From Thermoleophilia bacterium (GTDB taxonomy: Bacteria > Actinomycetota > Thermoleophilia > Gaiellales > JAICJC01), in the NCBI GenBank assembly GCA_025928655.1, contig JAICJC010000018.1, positions 1 to 39,840 of the forward strand: DNA of 39,840 nt. Reading direction: 5' to 3'. Positions 1 through 8,999 of the stretch are shown in pieces (the stretch's first letter is position 1; every line of letters starts with the position of its first letter). The position numbers and the translations under genes are program-made. The notes beneath the pieces were generated by a model. It was not told the DNA's origin, did not search any database, and worked only from the letters and a program-made list of their open reading frames with translations.

Positions 1-816
1 CTGGCGCTTGTTTGCGAACTCGAGGCCCCAGTTGGCGATCGGGCCGAGGTGGGACACGAATCCAAGCAGCGTCACCACCTCGTCGCAGGCGACGTCGACC
101 ATCTCGCCGGTCTCGGTGTTCTCCACCGTGATCTGCTCGAGCCGACCGTTGCCCGCCGCGGCGCGCACCTCGCACGGCACCATGATCTCGACCCGGCCCT
201 CGCCGGCCAGGCGGCGCACCTCGTTCACCGACGACTCAAGGCCGCGGAACCGCTCACGACGGTGGATGAGCGTGATCGGAGCGGCCGCCGTATCCTGCAG
301 CCCCAGCGCCCAGTCGAGCGCCGAGTCGCCGCCGCCCACCAGCACCACTCGCCGCCCCGCAAACGCCTCCTTGCGCTTCACGAAGTAATGCAGGCCGTTG
401 CCCTCCCACCGCTCCAGGTCGGGCAGGTCGAGCTTGCGCGGGTTGAACGCCCCATGCCCCGCCGTGATGATCATCGTGCGCGTGAGCAGCGTCTCCCCCG
501 ACGCGGTGTGCAGCTCGATCACCTCGTCGTCGCGGTGGGAGATCGTCTCGACCACCTCGCCCAGCCTCACGTCAGGCTCGTACTGCAGCGCCTGATCGGT
601 CAGCCGGTCGATCAGCTCCTGCCCGTTGATCTTGGGATATCCGGCCACGTCGAAGATGTGCTTCTCGGGGTACACCGCCGACACCTGGCCACCCAACTGC
701 TCCAGACTCTCGATGATCCGCACGCTTGCGTCGCGGTGGCCGCCGTAGTACGCCGCCGCCAGGCCGGTCGGGCCGCCGCCGATGATCGTGATGTCGACGA
801 TCTGCTCGGAGCTCAT
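1..816 (-). CDS. Ferredoxin--NADP(+) reductase, TrxR-like (YumC type), 3' end outside window
   Basis: An FAD-dependent pyridine nucleotide reductase of the thioredoxin-reductase-like ferredoxin-NADP reductase group; it would move electrons between NADPH and ferredoxin or flavodoxin in the cytoplasm. The first 272 residues are visible. The N-terminal FAD motif GGGPTGLAAAYYGG is near residues 12-25, and a second dinucleotide motif VLVGGGDSALDWALG is near 158-172, followed by HRRERFRG, the typical NADPH-side basic stretch. No CxxC redox pair is present between the two domains, which separates it from true thioredoxin reductase. The frame stays open to base 1, so the last 50 or so residues lie outside. 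Start ATG at 816, 7 nt after a TAGACT box, suggests a leaderless mRNA. It is transcribed divergently from the nuo operon, so a shared redox control region is possible but not shown. Confidence 0.85.
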   Translation of the reverse strand, partial: MSSEQIVDITIIGGGPTGLAAAYYGGHRDASVRIIESLEQLGGQVSAVYPEKHIFDVAGYPKINGQELIDRLTDQALQYEPDVRLGEVVETISHRDDEVIELHTASGETLLTRTMIITAGHGAFNPRKLDLPDLERWEGNGLHYFVKRKEAFAGRRVVLVGGGDSALDWALGLQDTAAAPITLIHRRERFRGLESSVNEVRRLAGEGRVEIMVPCEVRAAAGNGRLEQITVENTETGEMVDVACDEVVTLLGFVSHLGPIANWGLEFANKRQ

Positions 817-823
817 GTCAGGC

Positions 824-829
824 AGTCTA
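824..829 (-). promoter_or_regulatory. -10 box for leaderless ferredoxin-NADP reductase mRNA
   Basis: Read on the minus strand the site is TAGACT, followed by 7 nt and then the ATG at 816. No Shine-Dalgarno sequence lies in between. No convincing -35 box was found. Confidence 0.45.
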
Positions 830-917
830 GAAGACGGCGCTTGTGACACCCGCCACCCTGCGCGAATCCCCAAAAACATGCGGATCGCGGCGCGCCGAAA
901 GCGGAGCTTGTGAGCGG

Positions 918-926
918 TGCTATAGT
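918..926 (+). promoter_or_regulatory. Extended -10 box of the nuo operon
   Basis: TGC followed by TATAGT (921-926) is an extended -10 motif. Eight nt separate it from the GTG of nuoA, so transcription would start at or just before the start codon. No good -35 hexamer is seen, which fits an extended -10 promoter. Confidence 0.5.
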
Positions 927-934
927 CGCCCTCG

Positions 935-1297
935 GTGCTCGGCGACTGGGCAGCTCTGCTGGTGTTCGCGGCGATCGCATTCGTGATCCCGTTCAGCCTG
1001 TTGTTCGCGACCTTCGCCCTGGCCACCCGCACGTCGCGGCTCGCGGGCGACAAGAGCATCCCATTCGAGTCCGGCGTCTCGTCCCAGACGTTCCTCGCCG
1101 GCCGGTTCACCGTCAGCTACTACATGACCGCGATGCTCTTCATCGTGTTCGACATCGAGATCGTCTTCCTGTACCCGCTCGCGCTCGAGCTGCATGCGCT
1201 CAAGTGGTTCGGGCTCGCGGAGATGGTCACGTTCGTGGTGCTGCTCGTGGTGGCATACGTGTACGTCTGGCGCCGGGGGGCCCTGGAATGGCGGTGA
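935..1297 (+). CDS. nuoA: NADH-quinone oxidoreductase subunit A
   Basis: A small membrane subunit of complex I, 120 residues, near the family norm. Three hydrophobic segments are visible, near residues 5-28, 62-82 and 90-112. The conserved loop between the first two carries the family's FESG motif (here PFESGV), and [13 protein letters not shown] opens the second helix region. The protein sits at the junction of the peripheral and membrane arms. The GTG start at 935 has no ribosome-binding site but follows a TATAGT box by 8 nt, so the message is probably leaderless. It is the first gene of the nuo operon and overlaps nuoB by 10 nt. Confidence 0.95.
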   Translation: MLGDWAALLVFAAIAFVIPFSLLFATFALATRTSRLAGDKSIPFESGVSSQTFLAGRFTVSYYMTAMLFIVFDIEIVFLYPLALELHALKWFGLAEMVTFVVLLVVAYVYVWRRGALEWR

Positions 1298-1815
1298 CGC
1301 CGGTCCGCATCGACCGTGCGATCAGGTCCGAGGACCTGGAGCAGTACATCATGCTGACGACGGTGGAGAAGGCGGTCGCGTGGGCGCAGTCGAACTCGAT
1401 CTGGCCGGCCGGCTTCGGGCTCGCCTGCTGCGCGATCGAGATGATGTCGCTGCCGTCGCCACGCTACGACATCGCCCGCTTCGGCGCGGAGGTGTTCCGC
1501 AGCTCGCCGCGCCAGTCCGACCTCATGATCGTGTCCGGGCGCGTGTCGCACAAGATGTCCGCGCCGCTGCGGCAGGTCTACGACCAGATGCTCGTGCCGA
1601 AGTGGGTCATGGCGATGGGCGCCTGCTCGAGCTCGGGCGGCATGTTCGCGAACTACGCCATCCTCCAGGGCGTCGACAAGATCGTCCCGGTGGACGTGCA
1701 CGTCCCCGGCTGCCCGCCCCGCCCCGAGGCCGTGCTCGACGGGTTCCGGCTGATCCAGCGCAAGATCCGCGCCGGGATCCCGCCCGCGTACGAGCAGGAG
1801 AAGTCGAAGGCGTGA
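1288..1815 (+). CDS. nuoB: NADH-quinone oxidoreductase subunit B
   Basis: The peripheral-arm subunit that holds the terminal iron-sulphur cluster N2, which passes electrons to quinone; 175 residues. The cluster ligands are visible as adjacent C47-C48 in [10 protein letters not shown], then C113 in MGACSSSGG and C142 in HVPGCPPRP, the full family pattern. ATG at 1288 was chosen because it lies inside the end of nuoA (10-nt overlap) and begins directly before the conserved N-terminal helix. Reading further upstream in this frame only shadows nuoA. Confidence 0.97.
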   Translation: MAVTPVRIDRAIRSEDLEQYIMLTTVEKAVAWAQSNSIWPAGFGLACCAIEMMSLPSPRYDIARFGAEVFRSSPRQSDLMIVSGRVSHKMSAPLRQVYDQMLVPKWVMAMGACSSSGGMFANYAILQGVDKIVPVDVHVPGCPPRPEAVLDGFRLIQRKIRAGIPPAYEQEKSKA

Positions 1816-2384
1816 CGGCGGCGCAGCTTGCGGCGGCGGTACGCTCGGCCGTGCCCGGCTCCGTGGTGGGGCACGAGAAGGGCATCGACATGCCCACGCT
1901 CACCGTGAAGCCGGAGAAGCTGGTCGAGGTGTGCACCCACCTGCGCGACCAGCAGGGCAAGAACTTCCTCTCGGCGGTCTCGGCCGTCGACCACCTCGGC
2001 TACGGCGAGAACGTCGCCGGCTACTACGGCACCGAGCGCGGCCGCGACCTGAACGCCACAGGGAGCTGGGGCTCGCCGGCGACCCCGGAGCGGCCGCCGA
2101 AGCGCTTCGCCGTCCGCTACCACCTGGCCCACGTCGGCAGCGGCGCCCCGGAGCGCGTACGCGTGCAGGTGTGGCTCGACGACGGCCAGGAGGTGCCGAG
2201 CGTCGTCGGGGTGTGGCCGACCGCCGACTGGCACGAGCGCGAGCAGTACGACCTGATGGGCATCGTGTTCGCCGGCCATCCCAACCTGCGCCGCCTGATC
2301 ATGCCCAAGGACTGGGACGGGCACCCGCTGCGCAAGGACTATCCGATCGGCGGCGAGCCGGTCCAGTTCACGGACGCGGTATGA
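1812..2384 (+). CDS. nuoC: NADH-quinone oxidoreductase subunit C
   Basis: The 30-kDa-type peripheral-arm subunit, 190 residues. The C-terminal signature [10 protein letters not shown] (142-151), then [11 protein letters not shown] and HPLRKDYP (171-178), is diagnostic. A polar loop at about 73-98, rich in Gly, Arg and Pro, separates the two halves of the domain and is longer than in minimal NuoC proteins. GTG at 1812 overlaps the nuoB stop by 4 nt, so translation is probably coupled. The longer open frame upstream is a shadow of nuoA and nuoB. It is separate from nuoD, not fused as in E. coli. Confidence 0.96.
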   Translation: MTAAQLAAAVRSAVPGSVVGHEKGIDMPTLTVKPEKLVEVCTHLRDQQGKNFLSAVSAVDHLGYGENVAGYYGTERGRDLNATGSWGSPATPERPPKRFAVRYHLAHVGSGAPERVRVQVWLDDGQEVPSVVGVWPTADWHEREQYDLMGIVFAGHPNLRRLIMPKDWDGHPLRKDYPIGGEPVQFTDAV

Positions 2385-3643
2385 GCACCGTCGAGCGTCC
2401 ACCGGCCGCGATCCAGCCCCTCTTCACCCCGGCGAGGATCCCGCCGGGCGCGCCGTCGAAGATCGACCCCCCTCCGGGCGAGGATCTGATCACGGTCAAC
2501 TTCGGGCCCGTCCACCCGTCGACCCACGGCGTGCTGCGCCTGATCGTGACGATCGACGGCGAGGTGGTCGTCGGCCTCGACGCGGACATCGGCTACGTCC
2601 ACACCGGCTTCGAGAAGAACTTCGAGCAGAAGACCTACTGGAAGGGCATCACCTACGCGCCGCGGATCGACTATCTGGCGTTCTTCGCCAACGAGCTCGC
2701 CTTCGTGGGTGCGGTCGAGAAGCTGATCGGACTCGAGGTGCCGGAGCGGGCGCAGTGGATCCGCACCCTCTTCTCGGAGCTGAACCGGATCCACAGCCAC
2801 CTGGTCTACCTGGGCACGTCGGCGGTCGAGATGGGAGCGATGTCGGTCTTCTTCTACTGCCTGCGCGAGCGCGACTACGTGCTCGACCTGTTCGAGATGG
2901 CGACCGGCGTGCGCATGCACGACCGCTACCCGCAGTTCGGCGGCGTCGCCGAAGATCTGCCCAAGGGCTTCTACGAGGAGTGCCGCAAGTTCTGCCGGAT
3001 GATGCCGCGCCGGATCGACGAATACCTCGACCTGCTGGCGGGGAACCCGGTCTGGGAGTCGCGCTACCGCGGGATCGGCACCATCACGCCGGAGGCCGCG
3101 ATCGCGATGGGCCTCTCCGGCCCGAACCTGCGCGCGACCGGAGTCCCCTACGACCTGCGCCGCACCGACCCCTACCTGGCCTACCCGGAGATCGACTTCG
3201 ACGTCGTCGTCGGCGAGCGCGGCGACGCGTACGACCGCTTCCTGTGTCGAACGAAGGAGATGTACGAGTCGGTGCGGATCGTCGAGCAGTGCCTCGACAA
3301 GATGCCGTCCGGCCCGGTGATGGCGACCGACCGCAAGTACGTGCTGCCGCCGCGGGCGGAGCTGCACACCTCGATGGAGTCCCTGATCCACCACTTCAAG
3401 CTGGTCACCGAGGGTTTTCGCGTGCCGCCCGGGCAGGTGTACTACCCGGTCGAGTCGGCCCGGGGCGAGTTCGGCTGCTACCTCGTCTCCGACGGCGGCC
3501 CAAAGCCGTGGCGGGCCCATTTCCGCGCGCCCAGCTTCGTCAGCCTCCAGGTGACGGCCATGATGTCCGTGAACCGCTACGTGGGCGACATGATCGTCGT
3601 GGTCGGATCGCTCGACGGCGTCATGGGCGAGGCGGACAGGTAG
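2381..3643 (+). CDS. nuoD: NADH-quinone oxidoreductase subunit D
   Basis: The 49-kDa-type subunit of complex I, 420 residues, which forms the quinone-binding pocket together with NuoB. It has the hydrogenase-like fold without the metal site. Visible signatures are [14 protein letters not shown] near residues 43-56, the quinone-site loop [14 protein letters not shown] after it, and the C-terminal stretch [17 protein letters not shown] ending in GEADR (usually GEVDR). The first 35 residues are proline-rich and poorly conserved. ATG at 2381 overlaps the nuoC stop by 4 nt, and the stop codon shares one base with the GTG of nuoE. Confidence 0.97.
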   Translation: MSTVERPPAAIQPLFTPARIPPGAPSKIDPPPGEDLITVNFGPVHPSTHGVLRLIVTIDGEVVVGLDADIGYVHTGFEKNFEQKTYWKGITYAPRIDYLAFFANELAFVGAVEKLIGLEVPERAQWIRTLFSELNRIHSHLVYLGTSAVEMGAMSVFFYCLRERDYVLDLFEMATGVRMHDRYPQFGGVAEDLPKGFYEECRKFCRMMPRRIDEYLDLLAGNPVWESRYRGIGTITPEAAIAMGLSGPNLRATGVPYDLRRTDPYLAYPEIDFDVVVGERGDAYDRFLCRTKEMYESVRIVEQCLDKMPSGPVMATDRKYVLPPRAELHTSMESLIHHFKLVTEGFRVPPGQVYYPVESARGEFGCYLVSDGGPKPWRAHFRAPSFVSLQVTAMMSVNRYVGDMIVVVGSLDGVMGEADR

Positions 3644-4197
3644 TGGACCCGGCCACCGCCGAGACGCTCGCGGGCGCGGTCGAGACGCGTCCGCAGATGC
3701 CGGCGCCGCTCCCGCCCGACGAGAGGAGCGCCCCGCTGCGCGACCGCATCCTGGCGGCCGTGGCGCTCTACCCCGAGCCGCGCTCGGCCCTGATCCCGGC
3801 CCTGCGGTTGGCGCAGGAGGAGTACGGCTGGCTCTCGACCGAGGCGTTCGAGCAGGTGGCGGACGCGACCGGGTTCACGCCGGCGCTGTGCAAGTCGGTG
3901 GCGTCCTTCTACGACATGTACCGGCTGCACCCGGCCGGCGCCCACGAGATCTGCGTGTGCACGAACATCTCCTGCGCCCTCGTCGGCGCCGGCGAGACAC
4001 TGCGCGAGTTCTCCCGTGAGCTCGGGATCGAACCCGGCTCGACCACGGCAGACGGCAGGTTCACCCTGCGCACGGTCGAGTGCTACGGCGGCTGCGGCTG
4101 GGGCCCGGTGGTGTCGGTGGACGAGCGCTACCACGAGCCGTTCGGCCCCGACCGTGTGAGGCCGCTTCTGGACGAGCTGCGGGGGCAGCCCGGATGA
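3643..4197 (+). CDS. nuoE: NADH-quinone oxidoreductase subunit E
   Basis: The 24-kDa-type thioredoxin-fold subunit, 184 residues, carrying the [2Fe-2S] cluster N1a next to NuoF. Four ligands are visible: C106 and C111 (CTNISC), then C147 and C151 (CYGGCGWGP). A helical domain precedes them, at about 31-95. The first 30 residues are a proline-rich leader. The GTG at 3643 shares one base with the nuoD stop, and the next downstream candidate would cut into the helical domain. The stop overlaps nuoF by 4 nt. Confidence 0.95.
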   Translation: MDPATAETLAGAVETRPQMPAPLPPDERSAPLRDRILAAVALYPEPRSALIPALRLAQEEYGWLSTEAFEQVADATGFTPALCKSVASFYDMYRLHPAGAHEICVCTNISCALVGAGETLREFSRELGIEPGSTTADGRFTLRTVECYGGCGWGPVVSVDERYHEPFGPDRVRPLLDELRGQPG

Positions 4198-5504
4198 GCG
4201 AGACCGGGCGGATCCTGCTCGACTTCGACGGCGACCGCCGCAACATCCACGCCTACGAGCAGGCGGGCGGCTACGCCTCGCTTCGCAGCGCGCTCGGAAT
4301 GGAGGCCGCCGACGTGGTCGCGACGGTCGACACCTCGGGCCTGCGCGGCCGCGGCGGGGCCGGCTTCCCCACCGGCCGCAAGGCGTCGTTCCTGCCCAAG
4401 GGGCGCACGCCCGCGTACCTGTGCGTGAACGCGGACGAGTCGGAGCCGGGGACGTTCAAGGACCGCGAGATCATGCTGCGAAACCCGCACGCGCTGATCG
4501 AGGGCATCCTGATCATGAGCTACGCGATGTCGGCCACCTCGGCGTTCATCTACATCCGGGGCGAGTACCGCACCGAGTTCGAGGTGCTGAAGCGGGCGCT
4601 CGAGGAGGCGCACTCGCGCGGCTACGTCGGCCGCAACGTGCTCGGGTCGGGCTACGACGCCACGATCGTCCTGCACCGTGGCGCGGGCGCGTACATCTGC
4701 GGCGAGGAGACGGCCCTGCTCACCTCGCTCGAGGGCGAGCGCGGGCAGCCCCGCTCGAAGCCGCCGTTCCCCGCCATCGCCGGGCTCTACGCCGCGCCGA
4801 CCCTCGTGAACAACGTCGAGACGCTGGCCTCGGTGCCCTTCATCGTGAAGATGGGCGGCGAGGCCTACGCCGCCGTCGGCACGGAACGATCGAAGGGCAC
4901 GCGCGTCTTCTCGCTCTCGGGGAACGTGAAGCGGCCGGGCAACTACGAACTGCCGCTCACGGCCACCCTGCGCGACCTGATCGAGGGCCACGGCGGCGGC
5001 ATGCCCGAGGGGCGCACCATGAAGGCCATCATCCCCGGCGGCTCCTCCACGCCGCTCCTCATGCCCGACCAGCTCGACACCGGCCTCGACTACGAGTCGA
5101 TTGCCGCCGCCGGCTCGATGGCGGGCTCCGGTGCGGTCGTCGTGATCGACGACCGCACCTGCATGGTTCAGCTGGCCCTGCGGGTGGCCGAGTTCTACCG
5201 CCATGAGAGCTGCGGCAAGTGCACGCCCTGCCGCGAGGGCACCAAATGGGGCACCGACGTCGTCCGCCGGATCGAGGACGGGTCCGCCAGGCAGGGCGAG
5301 GTCGACCTGCTCCTGAACGTGTGCGACCGCATCCTGGGCAAGAACCTGTGCCCGCTCGGCGATGCGTTCGCGATGCCGATCGCGAGCTACGTCACCCACT
5401 TCCGTGAGGAGTTCCAGCGCCATATCGACGAGGGCGGCTGCCCGTTCGTGGAGCAGAGCCCGATCGCGAGCCTCTACCACGACGTGAGCGGAGTGCCGGC
5501 GTGA
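4194..5504 (+). CDS. nuoF: NADH-quinone oxidoreductase subunit F (NADH/FMN site)
   Basis: The NADH-oxidising subunit, 436 residues, which binds FMN and the [4Fe-4S] cluster N3. Motifs in order are GRGGAGFPTGRK (52-63, FMN/NADH binding), NADESEPGTFKDR (79-91), ICGEETALLTSLEG, then ESCGKCTPCREG with cluster ligands C340, C343 and C346, and C386 in NLCPLGD. The spacing matches the N3 pattern. Its presence with NuoE and NuoG shows this complex I has a full NADH input module, unlike the 11-subunit forms that take electrons from ferredoxin or F420. ATG at 4194 overlaps the nuoE stop (ATGA). Confidence 0.97.
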   Translation: MSETGRILLDFDGDRRNIHAYEQAGGYASLRSALGMEAADVVATVDTSGLRGRGGAGFPTGRKASFLPKGRTPAYLCVNADESEPGTFKDREIMLRNPHALIEGILIMSYAMSATSAFIYIRGEYRTEFEVLKRALEEAHSRGYVGRNVLGSGYDATIVLHRGAGAYICGEETALLTSLEGERGQPRSKPPFPAIAGLYAAPTLVNNVETLASVPFIVKMGGEAYAAVGTERSKGTRVFSLSGNVKRPGNYELPLTATLRDLIEGHGGGMPEGRTMKAIIPGGSSTPLLMPDQLDTGLDYESIAAAGSMAGSGAVVVIDDRTCMVQLALRVAEFYRHESCGKCTPCREGTKWGTDVVRRIEDGSARQGEVDLLLNVCDRILGKNLCPLGDAFAMPIASYVTHFREEFQRHIDEGGCPFVEQSPIASLYHDVSGVPA

Positions 5505-5665
5505 ACACGTTCCACGACGCCTTCCTCGACGTGCGCCGCCGGATCGAGGAGGGCGAGGATCCCGACGTGATCGTGCCCGAGCTGCTGCGGCTGGCCGCGG
5601 CCCAGGACGAGATCGACATGGCCGAGGCGCTCTACGACGACGAGATCGAGGCCGACGATGAATAA
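5501..5665 (+). CDS. Small acidic protein encoded between nuoF and nuoG
   Basis: A 54-residue ORF with GTG start and TAA stop. It overlaps the nuoF stop by 4 nt (GTGA), the same junction used elsewhere in this operon, so it is likely translated by coupling. It has 19 Asp/Glu and only 4 Arg, with a predicted helical pattern (RRRIEEGED, PELLRLAAAQDEIDMAEALY). No membrane segment, cysteine or metal motif is visible. I do not recognise a family. Its place inside the NADH module suggests an assembly factor or a small accessory subunit, but that is inference. The palindromic repeat at 5660-5688 overlaps its stop codon. Confidence 0.6.
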   Translation: MNTFHDAFLDVRRRIEEGEDPDVIVPELLRLAAAQDEIDMAEALYDDEIEADDE

Positions 5666-5688
5666 AAGGGGTCTGACCCCGGTTATTC
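5660..5688 (+). repeat. Palindromic repeat, single-core hairpin (GGGGTC-T-GACCCC)
   Basis: The 13-bp core at 5668-5680 is flanked by a second, outer inverted repeat, GAATAA (5660-5665) and TTATTC (5683-5688). Transcribed, it folds as a hairpin with two stacked stems. It overlaps the stop codon of the 54-residue ORF and leaves 13 nt before the GTG of nuoG, so it lies within the operon mRNA, where it could slow transcription or stabilise mRNA ends. Confidence 0.85.
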
Positions 5689-5701
5689 AGGGGGCGGGGT
5701 A

Positions 5702-7999
5702 GTGGCGACCGTCGAGACGAATACCGTCACGCTCACGATCAACGGGCGCGAGATCACCGTCCCCAAGGGGTTCTCGGTGGTCGAGGCCGCGGCGGAGGCG
5801 GGGCTCGAGATCCCGGTCTTTTGCTACGAGCCGCGCCTCGGTGCCGGAATCGGCGCCTGCCGCATGTGCCTGTGCGAGATCGAGGGCATCCCCAAGCTCC
5901 AGACGGCATGCACGACCCCGGCCGCGGACGGCATGGTGGTGGACTCGCACTCGGCCCGCGCCAGGGAAGGCCAGGACGCGGTGCTCGAGTTCCTGCTCCT
6001 GAACCATCCGCTCGACTGCCCGGTGTGCGACAAGGGCGGCGAGTGCCCGCTGCAGGACCTGACGTTCCGCTACGGCCCCGGCGTCACCCGCATGACGCTG
6101 CCGAAGCGCACGCACGACAAGCCGATCCCGGTCTCGCCGCTGATCACGCTCGACCGCGAGCGCTGCATCCTCTGCTGGCGCTGCACGCGCTTCTCGGAGG
6201 AGGTGTCGGGCGACATGCAGCTGGTGGCCGAGCATCGGGGCGCCAACTCGATCATCACCACCTTCGAGGGCCGGCCGTACACGAACGAGTTCTCCGGGAA
6301 CGTGACCGAGCTCTGCCCGGTCGGCGCGCTCACGTCGTCCCCGTACCGGTTCCTGGCCCGGCCCTGGGAGATCCAGAACATCCCGACCGTCTGCGGCGCC
6401 TGCGCGATCGGCTGCAACACCTCCGCCACGATTCGCGAGGACCGGGTGACGCGCGTGCTCTCGCGCAACCACCCCGAGGTCGACGAGGGCTGGCTGTGCG
6501 ACAAGGGCCGTTACGCGTTCGGCCACCTGCGCAGCCCCGAGCGCGTGACCCGGAACCTGATCCGGGGCGGGCGCGGCCTGGAGGCGGTGTCGACGACCGA
6601 CGTGCTCGACCACGTCGCCGACCGCCTGCGCGCCACCGTCGAGCGGTTCGGCCCCGGATCGGTGGCCGTGCTGGCCTCGGGCGAGCAGACGAACGAGGAG
6701 GCGCACGCCTGGGCGCGGCTGCTGGACGAGGCCCTCGGCGGCGGCGTCGGCGTGTGCGGCCCGGAGGGCGGCTCCTGGTGGAGCGACCTCGAGCCGTACG
6801 CGGCGTCGATCTCCGACCTGGCGGGCGCGGGCACGATCGTGGTCGCCGGCGACGCCGACCTCGGCCACCGCGCGCCCGTGCTCGAGCTGTGGATCCGCAA
6901 GGCGGTCGGAAACGGCGCGGGCGTCTTCACCGTCGGCCCCGGCGCGACCCGCCTCGACACGCTGCGCGGCGCGACCCACGTCTCGGCGGCGCCGGGCACC
7001 GCCCACACCGCCCTGCTCGAGGCGGCCGGCGGCGACGGCGCCCCGGCGGACGCCCTCCGGGGCGAGAATGCCGTCCTGATCTGGTCGGGCCCGATGCGGA
7101 GCGAGGTGGCGTCGGTGCTGGCGCACGTCGCCCACACCTCCGGCTGCCGCGTCCTGCGCACGCCGCGGGCGGCGAACGAGATCGGCATCGCCGCCGCCGG
7201 TCTCGGCACCGCCTCGCCGGAGGCGGCGCTCGAGCTGGCCGAGTCGGGGACGATCAAGGCGCTCGTGCTGCTCGGCGCCGACCCGGTCGGCGACTGGCAC
7301 GCCGGCGAGCGGTGGCGAAACGCGCTCGCACGCTGCTTCTTCGCCCTCCAGGTGACCGGCTTCCAGAACGACTCGTCCGGCTGGGTGACGACGATCGTGC
7401 CCGAGTCGCAGATCCTCGAGAAGGACGGCACGCTGGTGAACCTGGAGGGGCGCGTCCAGCGCCTGCGCGCGGCGGCGAAGGCGCCCGCAGGCGTCTCGGA
7501 CGGCTACGCCTGGGCGGCCGAGCTGGGCTCCCGGCTCGGCGTCGAGCTGCCGCACGACCCGCCGGCCGCGTTCGCCGACCTGGCCGAGCGCCGGCCCGCG
7601 TTCGCGGGGCTGTCCTGGTCGGGCATCGGGGAGCGCGCGCCGCTCGGCGAGCGGGCGCCCGTGGGCGACGCCCCGGCGGCGCCGCAGGTGGCCCCGGCCG
7701 CGGTGCCGCAGACGGTCGTGGTCGGCTATCGCGAGCTGATGTCCGGCGCCGCCGTCGACCACACCGAGGCGCTGCACTTCCAGCGCCGGCGCGGGATCGA
7801 GATCGCGTACGCCGACGCGGAAGCTCTCGGCGTCGCCACCGGCGACCGGATCCAGGTGACGCACGACGGGCATGCGGTCACCGGCCCGGCGCTCGTCCAG
7901 CGCGGCCTGCGTCCCGGCGTCGTGCGCCTGGCGGCGCGCGTGCCGCACGTCGGCCCCGGCGCGGTCGCCGCAGTACCGGCGGAGGCTGAAGATGCCTGA
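5702..7999 (+). CDS. nuoG: NADH-quinone oxidoreductase subunit G
   Basis: The 75-kDa-type subunit, 765 residues, that carries most iron-sulphur clusters of the NADH module. Visible clusters: [2Fe-2S] N1b ligands C41, C53, C56, C70; the HxxxCxxC-type N4/N5 region including CPVCDKGGECPLQD and CILCWRCTRF; and a complete N7 motif, C231, C234, C238 and C266 (CxxCxxxC then 27 residues then C). The C-terminal half (about 270-765) is a molybdopterin-oxidoreductase-like domain that in this family does not bind molybdenum. GTG at 5702 follows a G-rich stretch (GGGGCGGGG) that could serve as a ribosome-binding site. The stop overlaps nuoH by 8 nt. Confidence 0.95.
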   Translation: MATVETNTVTLTINGREITVPKGFSVVEAAAEAGLEIPVFCYEPRLGAGIGACRMCLCEIEGIPKLQTACTTPAADGMVVDSHSARAREGQDAVLEFLLLNHPLDCPVCDKGGECPLQDLTFRYGPGVTRMTLPKRTHDKPIPVSPLITLDRERCILCWRCTRFSEEVSGDMQLVAEHRGANSIITTFEGRPYTNEFSGNVTELCPVGALTSSPYRFLARPWEIQNIPTVCGACAIGCNTSATIREDRVTRVLSRNHPEVDEGWLCDKGRYAFGHLRSPERVTRNLIRGGRGLEAVSTTDVLDHVADRLRATVERFGPGSVAVLASGEQTNEEAHAWARLLDEALGGGVGVCGPEGGSWWSDLEPYAASISDLAGAGTIVVAGDADLGHRAPVLELWIRKAVGNGAGVFTVGPGATRLDTLRGATHVSAAPGTAHTALLEAAGGDGAPADALRGENAVLIWSGPMRSEVASVLAHVAHTSGCRVLRTPRAANEIGIAAAGLGTASPEAALELAESGTIKALVLLGADPVGDWHAGERWRNALARCFFALQVTGFQNDSSGWVTTIVPESQILEKDGTLVNLEGRVQRLRAAAKAPAGVSDGYAWAAELGSRLGVELPHDPPAAFADLAERRPAFAGLSWSGIGERAPLGERAPVGDAPAAPQVAPAAVPQTVVVGYRELMSGAAVDHTEALHFQRRRGIEIAYADAEALGVATGDRIQVTHDGHAVTGPALVQRGLRPGVVRLAARVPHVGPGAVAAVPAEAEDA

Positions 8000-8987
8000 C
8001 GGGTTCATCGTCACGGTGATCAAGTCGCTCATCCTGGCCAACCTGGTCATGGGCGTCTTCGCCATGCTCACCTGGGCCGAGCGGCGCATGCTGGGCCGGT
8101 TCCAGGTCCGGCTCGGCCCCAACCGCGTCGGCCCGTTCGGGCTGCTCCAGCCGATCGCCGACCTTCTGAAGCTGATCCGCAAGGAGAGCCTGCTCCCGGT
8201 CGGCGTGAACCCGGTGCTCTACCTGGCGGCGCCGGTGGTGTCGCTGTTCGCGTCGCTGGCGGTGTTCGCCGTCATCCCGTTCGGCGGTCAGGCCACGATC
8301 CCGGGCACCGACTTCAAGATCTTCCTGTGGGTCTCCAACCCCAGCGTCGCCCTGCTCGTCGTCTTCGCGCTGGGCTCGCTCAGCTTCTACGGCTTCCTGG
8401 TCGGCGGCTGGTCGTCGAGCTCGAAGTACAGCCTGCTCGGCTCGATGCGGGCGGTCAGCCAGCTGATCTCCTACGAGGTCAGCCTGGCGCTGGCAGTCAT
8501 CGGCGTCGTCATGATGAGCCACTCGCTCTCGCTGACCGCCATCGTCGAGGCCCAGCACCGTGACGGCCTCCCCTACATCATCCCGCAGTTCCTCGGGTTC
8601 GCCGTCTACGTCGTCGCCGCGACGGCCGAGACGAACCGGATCCCGTTCGACCTGCCCGAGGCCGAGGGCGAGCTCGTCGCCGGCTACCACACCGAGTACG
8701 GCGGCATGCGCTTCGCCATGTTCCAGAACGCCGAGTACGTCGCCCTGATCGCCTTCTCGGCGATCGCGTCGGTGCTGTTCCTCGGCGGGTACGGGTGGCC
8801 GTGGCTGCCCGGGCCGATCTGGATGCTGCTCGAGATGGCGATCTTCATCTTCGTCGCCATGTGGCTGCGGGCGACGCTGCCGCGCGTGCGGTACGACAAG
8901 CTGATGTCGATCGGCTGGAAGGTGCTCCTCCCGGCCGCCACCCTCAACCTGCTGGTCACGTCGGTCATCGTGGCCTGGCGCGCGTAA
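7992..8987 (+). CDS. nuoH: NADH-quinone oxidoreductase subunit H
   Basis: The membrane subunit that completes the quinone channel at the arm junction, 331 residues with about eight hydrophobic segments. Signatures are AERRMLGRFQVRLGPNR and GPFGLLQPIADLLKL near the start, and ETNRIPFDLPEAEGELV with the acidic loop that continues into GYHTEYGG. ATG at 7992 has a good ribosome-binding site, GGAGG at 7981-7985 inside the end of nuoG, and the two genes overlap by 8 nt. Confidence 0.97.
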   Translation: MPDGFIVTVIKSLILANLVMGVFAMLTWAERRMLGRFQVRLGPNRVGPFGLLQPIADLLKLIRKESLLPVGVNPVLYLAAPVVSLFASLAVFAVIPFGGQATIPGTDFKIFLWVSNPSVALLVVFALGSLSFYGFLVGGWSSSSKYSLLGSMRAVSQLISYEVSLALAVIGVVMMSHSLSLTAIVEAQHRDGLPYIIPQFLGFAVYVVAATAETNRIPFDLPEAEGELVAGYHTEYGGMRFAMFQNAEYVALIAFSAIASVLFLGGYGWPWLPGPIWMLLEMAIFIFVAMWLRATLPRVRYDKLMSIGWKVLLPAATLNLLVTSVIVAWRA

Positions 8988-8999
8988 GGATCGAGGACA

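Noticed and set aside
5687..8182. Open frame of 831 codons on the minus strand opposite nuoG
   Set aside because: nuoG has full cluster motifs and operon overlaps; the reverse frame has low-complexity Arg/Ala/Gly composition and no motif. Long antisense frames are expected at this GC content.
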